Assembly: GCA_907165065.1 (NCBI GenBank)
Contig: OU015527.1
Coordinates: forward strand, 22,581,686 to 22,645,685
DNA from: Caprimulgus europaeus
Taxonomy: Eukaryota > Chordata > Aves > Caprimulgiformes > Caprimulgidae
Length of the DNA stretch: 64,000 nt
Direction of reading: 5' to 3'
Both the position numbers and the translations under genes were made by a program. Below are positions 1 to 12,500 of this stretch, piece after piece (within the stretch, counting starts at the first letter, position 1; every line of letters begins with the position of its first letter). The notes beneath the pieces are model-generated. The model ran no database searches and had not been told where the DNA came from. It saw only the letters and a list, made by a program, of their open reading frames with translations.

Positions 1-42
1 TTGCTAAAGTGACTTTCACAGAAAAAGCATGAAATAGTAGGC

Positions 43-48
43 TTTATT
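43..48 (-). promoter_or_regulatory. Candidate poly(A) signal just after the TRIM14 stop
   Basis: AATAAA on the minus strand (tttatt on plus), 13 nt downstream of the stop codon. If used, the 3' UTR would be extremely short, so the main poly(A) site may lie beyond the left edge. Confidence 0.35.
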
Positions 49-60
49 TTGCTTTGTTCC

Positions 61-596
61 TTATGTTAATTTGCATATTCCAATGGACCCTTCCCAGAGC
101 CTCAAGGCTGGGTAAACTGGTTCTGTGAACTTGCAGCGGAAGGTGTGCAAATGAGCCATGCCGTCACTAACATTGTAGAATGAAAGGATTCCTGCTTCAT
201 AATCCAGAAAAACGCCAATGCGATCAGGATCGTCTTCTATCAGGATGGGGATTCTTTCCCCCTTGTGGAAAGCCCAGTATTCAAAATCAAACTTCTTAAG
301 GCACCAAGATGCTCTGTTCCAGCCTAGTCGACAGGCTTCAGAGTCTCCTTTCCTGCCAATGGAAGGGTAGGCTGCGCCAATCCACCATCCCACGCCAGCA
401 TGAAGCAGGTCAACCTCCCAGTAATGGCTCCCAGAAAGGAATGCATCTCTGCTTAGCACTTGCCATAATTTGTCAAATCTTTGGGGACCACAGGGGTAAA
501 ATATCCTCCTCCAATTACAGCTTACTACAAGACGGTCATCAGACAATTTCAGCCTTGGGTGAAGGCTGTCATATTCCCAGGTTGGTGATCTTGCAT
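61..596 (-). CDS. TRIM14: TRIM14 coding exon 6 (PRY-SPRY domain)
   Basis: The last coding exon, acceptor ctgcag at 597-602, encodes residues 257-434 and stops with TAA at 61-63. It carries the whole PRY-SPRY (B30.2) domain: RLKLSDDRL in PRY, then [69 protein letters not shown] and PALRLWEGS. These motifs match human TRIM14 closely and separate it from other TRIM/B30.2 proteins. The open frame extends upstream to 636, but that part is intron. Confidence 0.96.
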
Positions 597-3500
597 CTGC
601 AGTCAAAACCATAAACAAAGTTACTACATTTATCATGACTCTTGAAATAAGTCCCTGTTATAAAACACCTGCAAGAGCTCACAGCTGGCAGTGTCTTGGA
701 ACCTGCTATTTTGCAAGGAAAACCCTGACATTTTTAATAGAAAGCACAGCAGTATTCATATGCACTGCGGTGTTAAAGTTGCACAGACTTTAAAGCAGGT
801 CAGTATGCAATCATATATGCATGTTTCAGAAAAGGCAAGATGCATACAGCCAGGTAGGGAACAAACATTCTGCTTTACACAGAATAGTTGGAGACTTCTG
901 GTGAGATTGCAGCCTAAAGGTTTTAGAGAGTACTGACGTGGACTCTTGGATTGTGAGATCCCATTCCTGAAATCCCATTTGAAGATGCACTAGGAGTCTG
1001 TTTCTCATAAAGGCACCACAGCTCTGAGCAGCAGCATTGGGCATGTTGCAAAGAAATAACTTACCAACTCCCAGGGGATTTAGAGCAGTTCACCTAACCT
1101 GAGATTTAGGAAAGAAAAATCAGCCTGAAACTACACCCTAGAAATCATAGTCTTACTCAGCAGCAGCTTAGAATATTTTTACCATGAAGCAGCTGTTGCA
1201 GGACTGGAAATCACAAAGCCAGGAAAAAAAAAAGAATCTATAGTCAAATTAAACAAGTCTGAAATGACACAATCACACAGGACAGGTCAAAAAGCTCCAG
1301 GACTTTTAAGATAAGATTTTTCTCTGATGATACTGTCCTACAACTTCAATACTCAATTGCTGCATGTCTCACAGAAGTTTTCATAATATCTTATCTCAGT
1401 AATTTCCTCTGTTAGCATGTGTTTTCCGATTTCATGCTCTAGGAATAGCCATGTTACCCTTTGAAAACAGGATCTGGCATTCTTAAACAATCCCCTTCAC
1501 TCGTTCTGTCAAGTCTGATAAAACCAGTGTCAGAGTTGGGTACCTAAAATAACATACATTGCCATGAATTACAGGACTTTCTACAATACTGGCGATAAGA
1601 GGTAAACTTAACTTGTATCTTGAAACTATCTCAAATAACGAGCACATCTGTTTTTTCTTGTAAGTGAAGAAAACAAAGTATAACAATTCATCCAGAGGAG
1701 AACTGAACAGAAGTATACTTGCAATGAAAACTGAGTCATATTTCACTCAGTGCATAGCTGTTTTTTCTGACTGAGTATTATTTTAATCTTAGTCTAGATA
1801 AACTTTGAAGCTTAGATATTTTAAATGCCAGATGACAAACACAGTATCCCGAAGCTGCTTTTCAGAGTGAATAAATTCCTTTTTAAAAGAAAGTTAGGGA
1901 AACAAGTGTTTATAGTATTTTAAAACCCAGACTGCTTTGATGTCTCTGCAGTGTTGCATATGTGAACTACATATTTGGACTTGTGATCTCAGAGAGTACT
2001 ATGAGATTTCACTGTGCTCTACAGGCAGCACAGTAAAAAAAGAACACAAAACAGGGGGCAATAGACCCATTCAAACAAGAACTTTAATATGAGCTTGCTC
2101 TTCAGTGTTGAAGTTGGAAATGAAAGGGAATTATACAGCAGGTTATTATATGAGAGAAAACTGTCTTAGCAACTGAATTAATTTGTCTCTCATTTGACTT
2201 TGTTGCTATTTCCTCTCCTATGTTCTCACATAGAACCCTCTCCCATAAATTAAATATGTCTAGCCTGGGCTAGCTGGCATATTCCATAGTCTAAAGCCCA
2301 GAAGCTGTTTTCATTCAGGCTGGAATCCTCCCCTTTGCCATCAGAGCAATGCATAAGCCACTCCATTCTCTGTTGGTCCTCTTACTCCCCCACAATTTCC
2401 TGCAATGAGCAGGGAAGGCTAAGAAAGGTCTCCCACAATTCATGTGAAAGAGCACAGATATCTTGCATGGTGAGGGTCCATTTACTGCACAGTTAATTAC
2501 AACCAAGACTTACCCTCTACACTTGTCTGTAATGTTTCAGAAAAGAAAGTAGTACACATGCATTATAAGATACAGGTGGACCTTACACCTCCTTGCCTTG
2601 CTGTGGCTGCTAACATCAGCTACGTTTAAAACACAGGCACCAGTGAGGCACCACTGTTGGGTGTTTTATACACAGAGCCCTACTAACAGATTGTCTTCGT
2701 CTGGGTAGGATCACTGCACACACCTGGGTACCAGCAATGAAGCAGTTGCTTTGTATGAGGCAAAGGCATGTGGAGAGAGTTCCTGATGTGTGAAATGTAT
2801 GTCATGGTGCTAGAGAGCCCTCTGCTGATATTCTGCCCCCTGCATTCTGTACCTGTATACTGCTGAAAAATTAAGAAGCAAATAGCACAGTACATACAGT
2901 GAGTGTTCACTGAAGGATCACTATTTTCTAAACAAAAAGAAAGCCTTTATGATTTTAATTTTGGTATTACATCTGTAAACAACGTTAACCACTACAGGGG
3001 TACATCTCACACATGCAACATCTTAGATCTCCACTACACTTGAGTCAGAAGAGCTAGTATTGGCATTCATGTTGTCTGAATAGGTCCTAAGTCACACCTG
3101 TGTGCATAGCTGGTGACAAAAGACAGGAAACAGGAATTATTCATGTAGGTAAAACAGCATGCTACAGGACTGACTTTTGTGAGTCTTTTTCAGGGTCACT
3201 TCCAGCGGGTAAACAATGGGAATGCCAAGTTTGTACAGAATACAGGTGACAGGGAGACCAAAAGACACGTGAAGTAGGGAGGATTTAAAAGGCCTGGGTT
3301 CAGTGTGTGCTTTTTCCAGTATTTGAAAAGCTATGCAAATAAGAAGTGATGTCTGTCAGTCAAATTTACCTGAAAACAGATTTTCATAAAATGCATAATA
3401 AATCTTGGTAAATCTAAAGCAAATGGAAATACCTCATTGCTTTAAAAAAGGGACAAAAATGCAAGGACCAAATTGCATCCAGGTCCTAATGTTTGGAAGC

Positions 3501-6500
3501 ATAAATGTGAATTTGACTAGAAAAATAATGCAAAATAGCGAAGTTGTTTAGATTTCTGGAGGACTGCAATTCTTCCACTTTTCCTATGTGACAAAAATTT
3601 TAAGTGACTCTAAGTCCAAATATTTATGACCAAGGTTTGTCAATTTCACTGGCCTATGAGCAGCTACACATCCTTCTTAATGAAGTGGTTTGTCATATTT
3701 AGCTTTATGAGTTGAGAAATTGTCTTTTTAGCCCTTAAAGTGACTGCTCACATGTGAAGCACATTCAGTGCTTTCTCCAAGAATCTGTTAAGAGGAAACC
3801 TGAAGCAGATACAGATCAGCATTCATGAAACCCAGGAGCTTAGTTCACTGCCAGCCAAATGCTGCTGCAGTGCTCTCTTAGTAGTAGCAAGTGGTCAGTG
3901 ACATGGGCTGGCTGTCCTGGTACCTTAAGGTTCTGGTTACCACGTGACTGACTCAATCTGGATCCTGCACAGCACGTAACACAAGTGGGAAAGACCCATG
4001 AGATCACAGTCAAGAAGACAGACTTTGCTCATTGCATTCCTGATTTCTTAACAGCTGCTGCATTTACAAGTGCAACACCTATTTGCTTATAACCAGTTAA
4101 GATAACCTGTTTGGAATGAAAAAGTTGCACTGTTTGAACTTAGAAGCTCACTGTCCCCTGCTCTCCCTGCTGAATAACAGCCAGAAGTCACAAGGGTCCA
4201 CTTGGCCACAGTCATGGCCTCCACTCGGCCAGATCCAGGCCAGAAAGCAGAGCTTCTCTTACAACAGGCCTGTGCCACCAGATACCATGGTAAGAGGGAA
4301 TTTTACAGCTTTGAGATTAAAACCAGCTACAGCCCCCATCTGCTGCAGGCCACATGAATGTCATAGAATCATAGAATGTATTAGGTTGGAAGGGACTTTC
4401 AAAGGTCACCTAGCCCAGCCTCCCTCTGCAGTAAGCAGGGACATCTTTACCAGAGCAGGTTGCTCAGAGCCCCATCAAGCCTGATCTTGAATATCTCCAG
4501 GGATGGGGCCTTCACTACCTTTCTGGGCAACCTGTTCCAATGATTTACTACCCTCATATTGAATAACTTTTTCCTAATATCCAACCCAAATCTACCCTTT
4601 TCTAGTTTAAAACCATTACCCCTCGTCCTATTGCTACATGCCTCTGTGAACAGTTCTTCCCCAGCTTTCTTATGGGCACCTTTCAGGTACTGGAAGGCTG
4701 CTATAAGGTCCTCCCAGAGCCTTCTCTTCTCCAGGCTGAACCCTCTCAGCCTGTCCTCATAGGCAAGGTGCTCCAGCCCTTGGATCATTTTTGTGGCCCT
4801 CCTCTGGACATGCTCCAACAGGTACATGTCCTTCTTGTGTTGAGGGTTCCAAAAGTGGATGCAGTATTCCAGGTGAGGCCTCACCAGAGCAGAGTACAGG
4901 AGCAGAATCACCTCTCTTGATCTGCTGGCCACACTTCTTTTGATGCAGCCCAGGATGTGGTTGGCCTTCTGGGCTGCAGATGCACATTGGTGGCTCACGT
5001 CCAGCTTTTTATCCACTACCACCCCCAAATCCTTTTCCTCAGGGCTGCTTTCCAGCACAGCATCCCCTAGCCTGTATCTATGATGAGGATTGTCCCAACA
5101 CAGGTGCAGGACCCTGCACTTGGCCTTGTTGCACCTCATGAGGTTCACCTGGGCCCACTTCTTCAGCCTGTCCAGGTCCCTCTGGATGGCATCCTGTCCC
5201 TCTGGCATGTTGACTGCACCACCCAGCTTGGTATTGTCAGTGAACTTGCTGAGGGTGCACCCAGTCCCTCTATCAATATCATGAATGAAGATATTAAACA
5301 GCACTGGTCCCAGTACAGACCTCTGAGGGACACCATTTACCACTGACTTCCATCTGGACACTGAGCCATTGATCACTACCCTCTGGATGCAACCATCCAG
5401 CCAATTTCTTATCCACTGAACAGTCCACCCATCAAATCCATATCTCTCCAACTTGGAGAGAAGGATGTTGTGGGGGACTGTATCAAAGGCCTTGCAGAAA
5501 TCCAGACAGATGACAGCCATAGCTCTTCCCTTGTCTACTGATGCAGTTACTCCATTGTAGAAAGCCAGGTCAGGCAGGACTTACCCCTAGTACAGCCATG
5601 CTGGCTGTCCTGAATTACCTCCATGTCCTGCATGTGCTTCAGCATAGTTTCTAGGAGGATCTATTCCATGATCTTCTCAGGCACAGAAGTGAGGCTGACA
5701 GGTCAGTAGTTCCCAGGGTCCTTCTTTCTACCCTTTTTAAGAATGGGTGTAATGTTTCCTTTCTTCCACTCACCAGGGACTTCACCTGACTGCATGACTT
5801 TTCAAATATCATGGAGAGTGGCTTGGCAACTACATCAGCCAGTTCCCTCAGGACTCTGGGATGCATCTCATCAGATCCCATGGATTTGTGTATGTCCAGG
5901 TTCCTCAGATTATCATGAACCTTATCTTCACTTATAGTGGGAGAGACTTTGTCTCCCTGGTCCCTGTCTTGTGGGCCATCAACTTGAGAGCTGTGAGGAG
6001 ACAGATTGCCAGTGCAGACCGAGGACAAAAAAGTTGTTGAGAACCTCAGCCATCTCCTTGTCTGTTGTTACTAGATCACCATTAAGCTTCCCATCAGACA
6101 GAGGAAACAATTCACTGTATGTCTTTCCTACCAACACCAGAGGAGAGGATTACCTGTATATTGACCCTTAACACATTACATGATAGACAATTAAAGACAG
6201 GCCACAATGATCTGGAGAATGGAAAAGTCATCAAAAACTGAATTAGCCACTAGCTGATTCACACACTGGCAGTTTTGAATAAAAACAAAGGATCAAGATT
6301 TCACAGACAGAAAGTAAAATTTCTTTCCCAACCTGAGGTGCAGAAAAGGGTAATGACTGACAGGCAGTGCCCAGCGCTTGCTCCTCACAAACACTGTAAA
6401 CATCAGAACCCTTTCAAGATACCACTTTAGGACAGCAGCAGCACACATTCATTGACTGTTTCAGTGATTAAGTGTTCAGAGTGCATCCAACTTTTGTTCA

Positions 6501-9500
6501 ACCATACTTACGTTTTAAGAAAAGCAACCGATCAACAGGAGACGCGGTTTTCAGTACTGCTCCTGGCTCCTTCTTTGCAGTGGCATTAAGGCTACTGAAA
6601 ATGTCTGGGCAGAGATGAAAAGGGACAGTTTAGGGAGTTTGCCGGTGAAAATGGCTGCATGTGTAGATGTGATGGTCTAGGGATATAAGCAAGATAAGCT
6701 CTGCAGGGAGAAGAAAGCTGTATTGAAATAATTGATAGAGCTTGAAAAAAGCGTTAGACAAACTTTAAGGCACAAAAGGCCATCTTCAGAGTTGAAAGAG
6801 AAACTTCTTATGTTCCTAAATCACCACTGCTATAGCACCATGGCACCAATGCTGTCAGAGAACAGTAGCCATGCCTGAAAAGCTGACATTTTCTCCAGCT
6901 GATCCGCTAAGAAGTCCTGCTCTTACTAACAGACCATTATTTAAGAGGAGAGCAGGAGAAAGCAAAATTCACAGCAGTCTCCCAGGTACCTTCTTTAAGC
7001 CGAGCTTCTAGTGGTTTCTGTAGAATGGACTGAAGAACTGTCATGAAGTACTTATAATGGTTAAGTATGTGTTCAAATGAGAGAGGAATTGGATGCCACT
7101 GTTCTAACAGGTGCCCGGGCTCCTGCATTTCCTTCTTGACTTCTGTGTACTTCTGAGGGCAGAAAGCCAGATTCTCCAATTAGTAGAAACAGTGACAGAA
7201 ATGGACTCCTCCCGCCCACCTCCCACACACCAGAGAGCAAGGACAGCTCCATCATTAGGTAAACATATAGTCCATAATAGGCAAGCCTTGCTTTGTTCAG
7301 CCTGCCTATTAGATCATTAGCCTGCCCATTAGCTCCTCCTGCCAGTGGAGACAGGGGGCTACCCTAGAAATGGAGAACCCAGCAGTCACAGTTAAAATAG
7401 GGTCCTCCAAGAATGGGAGTGAGCTAGGACCCTTTGTGGGAAATCACAACAATGGGAAAATTAAAACACTAAGTTTTAAAAGCAATCTGAAGAATAAAAT
7501 CCGGCCTCACCCAGAAAAAAATCTCTCCACAACCATGAAGAGAAGCTTCCCATGCACAGGTATGTTGCTAGCATACACATCAGAATGCCAAGGGGCCACA
7601 TCACTCACAAAAATGCAAACTCTCAAGTCTGCTAAGTTGCAAGGACATAAAAATGCACAACAGGCCTTCCCATGAAGGCATTTATTTGCTTCTGTCAGGG
7701 TATAAGCACATGGTAACACACCCTTCCCAAGGAAAGTGAAGATCATTAGGAAAAAGAAGCTGACATTTATCTGTAGGCAAAAAGAAAAACACTGCCCTCT
7801 CCACTAAAATGATGGCTATTGCTCAAGGTGATTAGGATCTCTTAAGATTAAAGAAATTAGACAATGTAGCCTTCCTTCGAAGGTTCCCAAGAGGGCTGCG
7901 TTTCCTCAGACCTTCATATTACACTGCACAAACCTGATAACATTTGTCCTCAAGATGAAGGGACATGCATAACTCTGTTCCATATATGTTTAAAATTAAC
8001 ATGAATTTCATACAGACCTGAAATCTATGCCAAAGCATGAACACCTAACAGCTCAAAAATCGGGAACCAAAATAACAATAAAAAGAAGATTTAAAAGCAG
8101 TGAGAAAGATGCTGCTTTCATACAGAAGGATCTACAGAGAAGATCACTAGAGCAGTTTACTAGGGATTAGGAGGATAAGAGGAAGAGACCATACAATACC
8201 ACCTCCAGCAACTGAATAGGATCACTGTGCTGTTGTATTTGTTGGATTCGATGTGAGAAGTTCTCCAGGACTGCAAGCTTTTCTTGACAGGACTCCAACT
8301 GCTGATCATGTGCTTCCAGGGCTTGCTGAGTCTTTTCATCAATGAATTTTTTTGCCAGACTCTCTTCTTCCCGAAGCAGTAATTGGAGCTCAGTAACTTT
8401 GTCTGACAGCTGCCTTTTGCTCATAATAGCATGTGCCTATAGATTAAGCAGAAAAGTGTCTCCTCTATATTCAAGAGAACATAAACATTTCAGGCACTTC
8501 TCTCCCAGGCTTTCAATGTTACATTTTGGTTGAATTTTACTGATTTGCCACCTCTCTTGAGAAATGGGTGTTTATCCCTTAAGGAAGTGCAGCCAGGATT
8601 TACCTACTGATGTCCTTGATGAAAAAGCTTGAGGGCAGATTCCAAGATGCTTATTTATGGAGAAAAATGCTGTTTTCAGATGGAATGTGACAGGGACAGG
8701 TACTAACTGCTACAAGCAGTAGACTTTGCCCCCTTTTAAAGTAAGCTAGGGACAGGGAGCTGCTAGGAAAAGAAAGCCTCCAAAAGGAAGTGACATCAAA
8801 CCACAATGTTCCAAACCTCTCCAGAGTTCCTTCCAGCTCTTACTGACATTCCTGTTACAGAGATGTTTAAAGATGCTCCTTAGAGCAAAAACCATTTCGT
8901 GCTCTATAAGTGAGGTGGAGCTTAGCATACATTCCCATTCTTAAGACAGAATCAATAGAGCTGTTCTTGTGTTTATTTAACCCTGAAGTCAGACTATGCA
9001 ATAATGCTGTTCAGTGCAATGGAAAACACACATCAGTGAAGCCAGAGTAACATATGCTGCTGGGGCTATTTACTATTCCTCTGGACAAAAATTTCAACAT
9101 TGTTTTTGCAGAGATCTTCAGTAGGTAAGGGAGTATGAGCCTGGCCTTTGGAGACGCAATCCCCTTCTTTGCCTTTGATAGCAGTATGTTGTGATGGATA
9201 CAGGGAATACACTCTTCTCCTGAGAAGCAGTAGCTGTCTGGGTCTCTGAATAGCTACAGAGAAAGCAAAATACCTCTCCGTGGAAAATTACCATCTAGTG
9301 GAGAAGAAAACCACACCTTACCTTCAGATCATTAGCAGCCTGCTCTATGCTCCTTCTGTTATGAGCTGCTTGTTCTCTTCTTTCTTCTAGATCCTTCAAA
9401 CACAATGTCATGAGTTCCTATATAGCAACAAAACACAACACTTTTTGCTAACAGCGTTGTAAAAAAATCGGTATCCAGCTTGCTTTCCATATAGGGACGT

Positions 9501-12500
9501 ATGTTACTGAAACACTCAATTTATGAGGCTTCTTATGGCCAGTAGTGATGAAATAAAAGGAGATCAACATTCCAGCTGCTCCCAGTAGTTATACTGGCAA
9601 GAATATGAGAGCTGTGCAAATTAGTACCACCTTCATAAGAACAAGGAAACCTATCTTGTTCTTATGAAGGAACAAGGAAACCTATCTTGAAACATTTCCA
9701 ACTTTAAACCTACAGCAGCACTGTGCATTTCCATTCTACACGCTCATGCATTTAGCAGGTGAAGGGCAGCTAACCAAGTACTTTTATTCAGAGGATCAGT
9801 GGGAGGCTCTGTCTAGAGTGATCCAGTGAATGTTCAGGATGCTTCCCAGTACAATCAGAAATACTCCATTATCACTATAATAAAGCTGTAGTCTGCAACA
9901 ACAAATATTATCAGCTTAGCTGGTAACCACAGTATCTGAGATACATGTGGTGTGCCTTGAGATGCACTAAGCAGTACAGCACAGTTAACGTTCTGCTGTC
10001 TCTAGCCCCACAGTTTCCCTCTGAAATGTGTCTGTCCTCTATTCAGCAGGTTGAACAGTCTTGGTGCATTTGGTGATGCATTTTTGTCATTATTACCACG
10101 AAAGATACAGGCAATGCAGCCCCATACTCTCAGTGCATTAGTTTTGTAACAGAGCCTCTCAGTAAATACCAGATAAGCTAGCTCCAGAGGTGTAGCTGTC
10201 ATCAGTGTCCTGTTCTGCAGCTGGCATTCAGTCCATCTGCATGCATCTGTAACACCCCCAGGTAAGCAGGGCATTTAAACACTGCAGGGTTGACAAACTG
10301 AGCATAAGTGTTGCTTCATGGGCAACAGTTTGCATTTCTGACTTGTACCTCCTTTGAAGACACACGCAATTTTTCATTTGATTATGACATAGTCAGAAGA
10401 AAATGCGCTTCCAGCAAAAGCCAGAAACTTTATATCTGGAAGCCCCTTGGAACAGGCACATCCAAACAAGCAGGTAAATGTTCTTGCATGGAGCAAGACA
10501 CTCATGTTATGCCATCTATTCCAGCCACAATTTTCCAGTCTTGGACCTGAAGGACCAGAAGGTTCTGTATCACTTGAAGATTCAGGATTTCTACTAAGTA
10601 TCAGCCCTCCTCAACTTATTCTGCAGCCTAGATCTCATTCCCTTCCTCAAAGACTGACAAGGACTGCAGAGCAAAACCCAATCTTCCTTCTCTGCTAGTA
10701 AAACACATCACCTCAGGCACCCACTCCCTCACAACAGTGATCATATGCAAATACTTATGCTAGCTCCAAGCATTTCTAGTTGAGCATTACTTTCTTTCAG
10801 AGGTAAATGAAAGAGCTGCTTTCTAGCAGTGGAGACACTGTGTCTCCAACTCTGGCAGGCAACCCAAGTCATTCACCCTGAGGAACCAACTACAAAAACA
10901 TTCCTTTAGGGATTGTCTGGATGTCCCAACTCACTCAAGTGAAAACACTGTAAAAGGAGGATTTCTGGGAGATAAGAATACTAGCTCCACTCAGGCTCAC
11001 ATGTTACATATCAAGTGCACAGCAGGCTGACCCTATGTACTGCATTTAGGAGCACAGGAAGTGTCCTTTGAGATTATTTTATACAACATTACATACAGGC
11101 ATGAACCAGCTGATGGACCTCACACAATGGTTCTCATCTCTTCTTAGCATCCACAGCTAGGATTTGCTAAAAGCACTGAGGAAGATTCTTACATGCTGCC
11201 TGGTTGATGTCACAAGGGCTTCACAGAACAACTGCTCACAGTAAACAAAACACTACTCAAAATATCATCTCTTACGCTATAACTACTTTAGTTAGTTTGT
11301 GCCTGAAATCTCCACAGCTCTAAGCCAGTAGGTACCAGCAGAGACTTCCTAGGGACAGTGTCACATGGGAAACTAAGTTTCTATCCTGCTCACTTTCCAT
11401 TTTGGCACAGAGACAAATAACTAGTTATCAATGCCAACAAGATGCCCAGGGAACCAGCGCAACTTGTTGCTTTGTGCACTTTACTCCAACTGAAATCAAG
11501 ATGCCACAGTAGAACAGCTGTGTCCACATACTGTGTCAGTGTCATGAAGGCAATGCAAACACTGCAACGAGATTCCAGCTGCAAAAGGGATACTTTGGAT
11601 GAAAGTACACCAGCTCACAGGAACAGTGCTCTGAGTTGCTTTGACATCTTCAGTGGTCTTTCCCCTGTGCTGCTGTTTAATTGTGGCCCAGTGTACAGCC
11701 CTCTGCCCTTGTACTGCTCTACTAACATGAAGCACAATAAAATACCAGAAGAATTTAGCATGACCCGTGCATTTGCTCACAATCTGTGGGAACTAGGAAA
11801 CTTCATAGTAACTCTGCTCCAAAATACCAGAGAGGGAGTGTGAAGGAGCTCTCTGAAATTGTGTAGGTGAAAAAAAGCTCCTGAACATCAAACCACTGTG
11901 TTACTTACTTTCTAAGCCTCTCAGGCTTAGCACCCACAGCATGCAGGCCTCAGCATGCCTCCTAGCAGGCCTTCTGGAGTAAAACAAAACACAAGCTTGA
12001 AGTATTGGTCAAGCTTGCAAAGCCTTCTGGGGCTGCTCAATAGACAGCTAAACTGGGATGAATAGAAATAGCTTAGGGAAGAACCCCTGTGCTGGTTGTG
12101 GCTGGGATGGAATTCATTTTCTTCATAGCATCTCGTATGGTGCCATGTTTTAGATGTGACTATACTGTGAGTGTGCAAGAGGTTGAGAGGGGACACAAGC
12201 AGGCAGATGACCTGAACTAACCAAAAAGATATTCCATGCCATGTAGCATCATGCTCAGTAATAAAATGGAGAGAAGGGGGTTTAAGTAGGTTAACCATCT
12301 TTTGCTCAGGAACTGGCTGGGCATTGGTCTACCTATGGGAGGTGGTGAGTGACTGCCTTTGCATCACTTGTTTTGTTCTCTTTCTCTCTTCTTCCATTTC
12401 TCCTTTGCTTATTCAACTATTTTTACCTCAACCCATGAGTTTTCTTGATTTTCACTGTCCCACTGGGCAAGGGAGGGGGTGTGAACAGGCAGCTGTGTGG

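Larger units (their letters stand above)
6605..9321 (-). other. TRIM14: TRIM14 introns 2 to 4 (6605-6989, 7153-8202, 8437-9321)
   Basis: Three short introns between the coiled-coil and linker exons. A small imperfect duplication lies near 7300-7335 (cctgcctattag, then cctgcccattag). Nothing else is recognisable. Confidence 0.75.
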
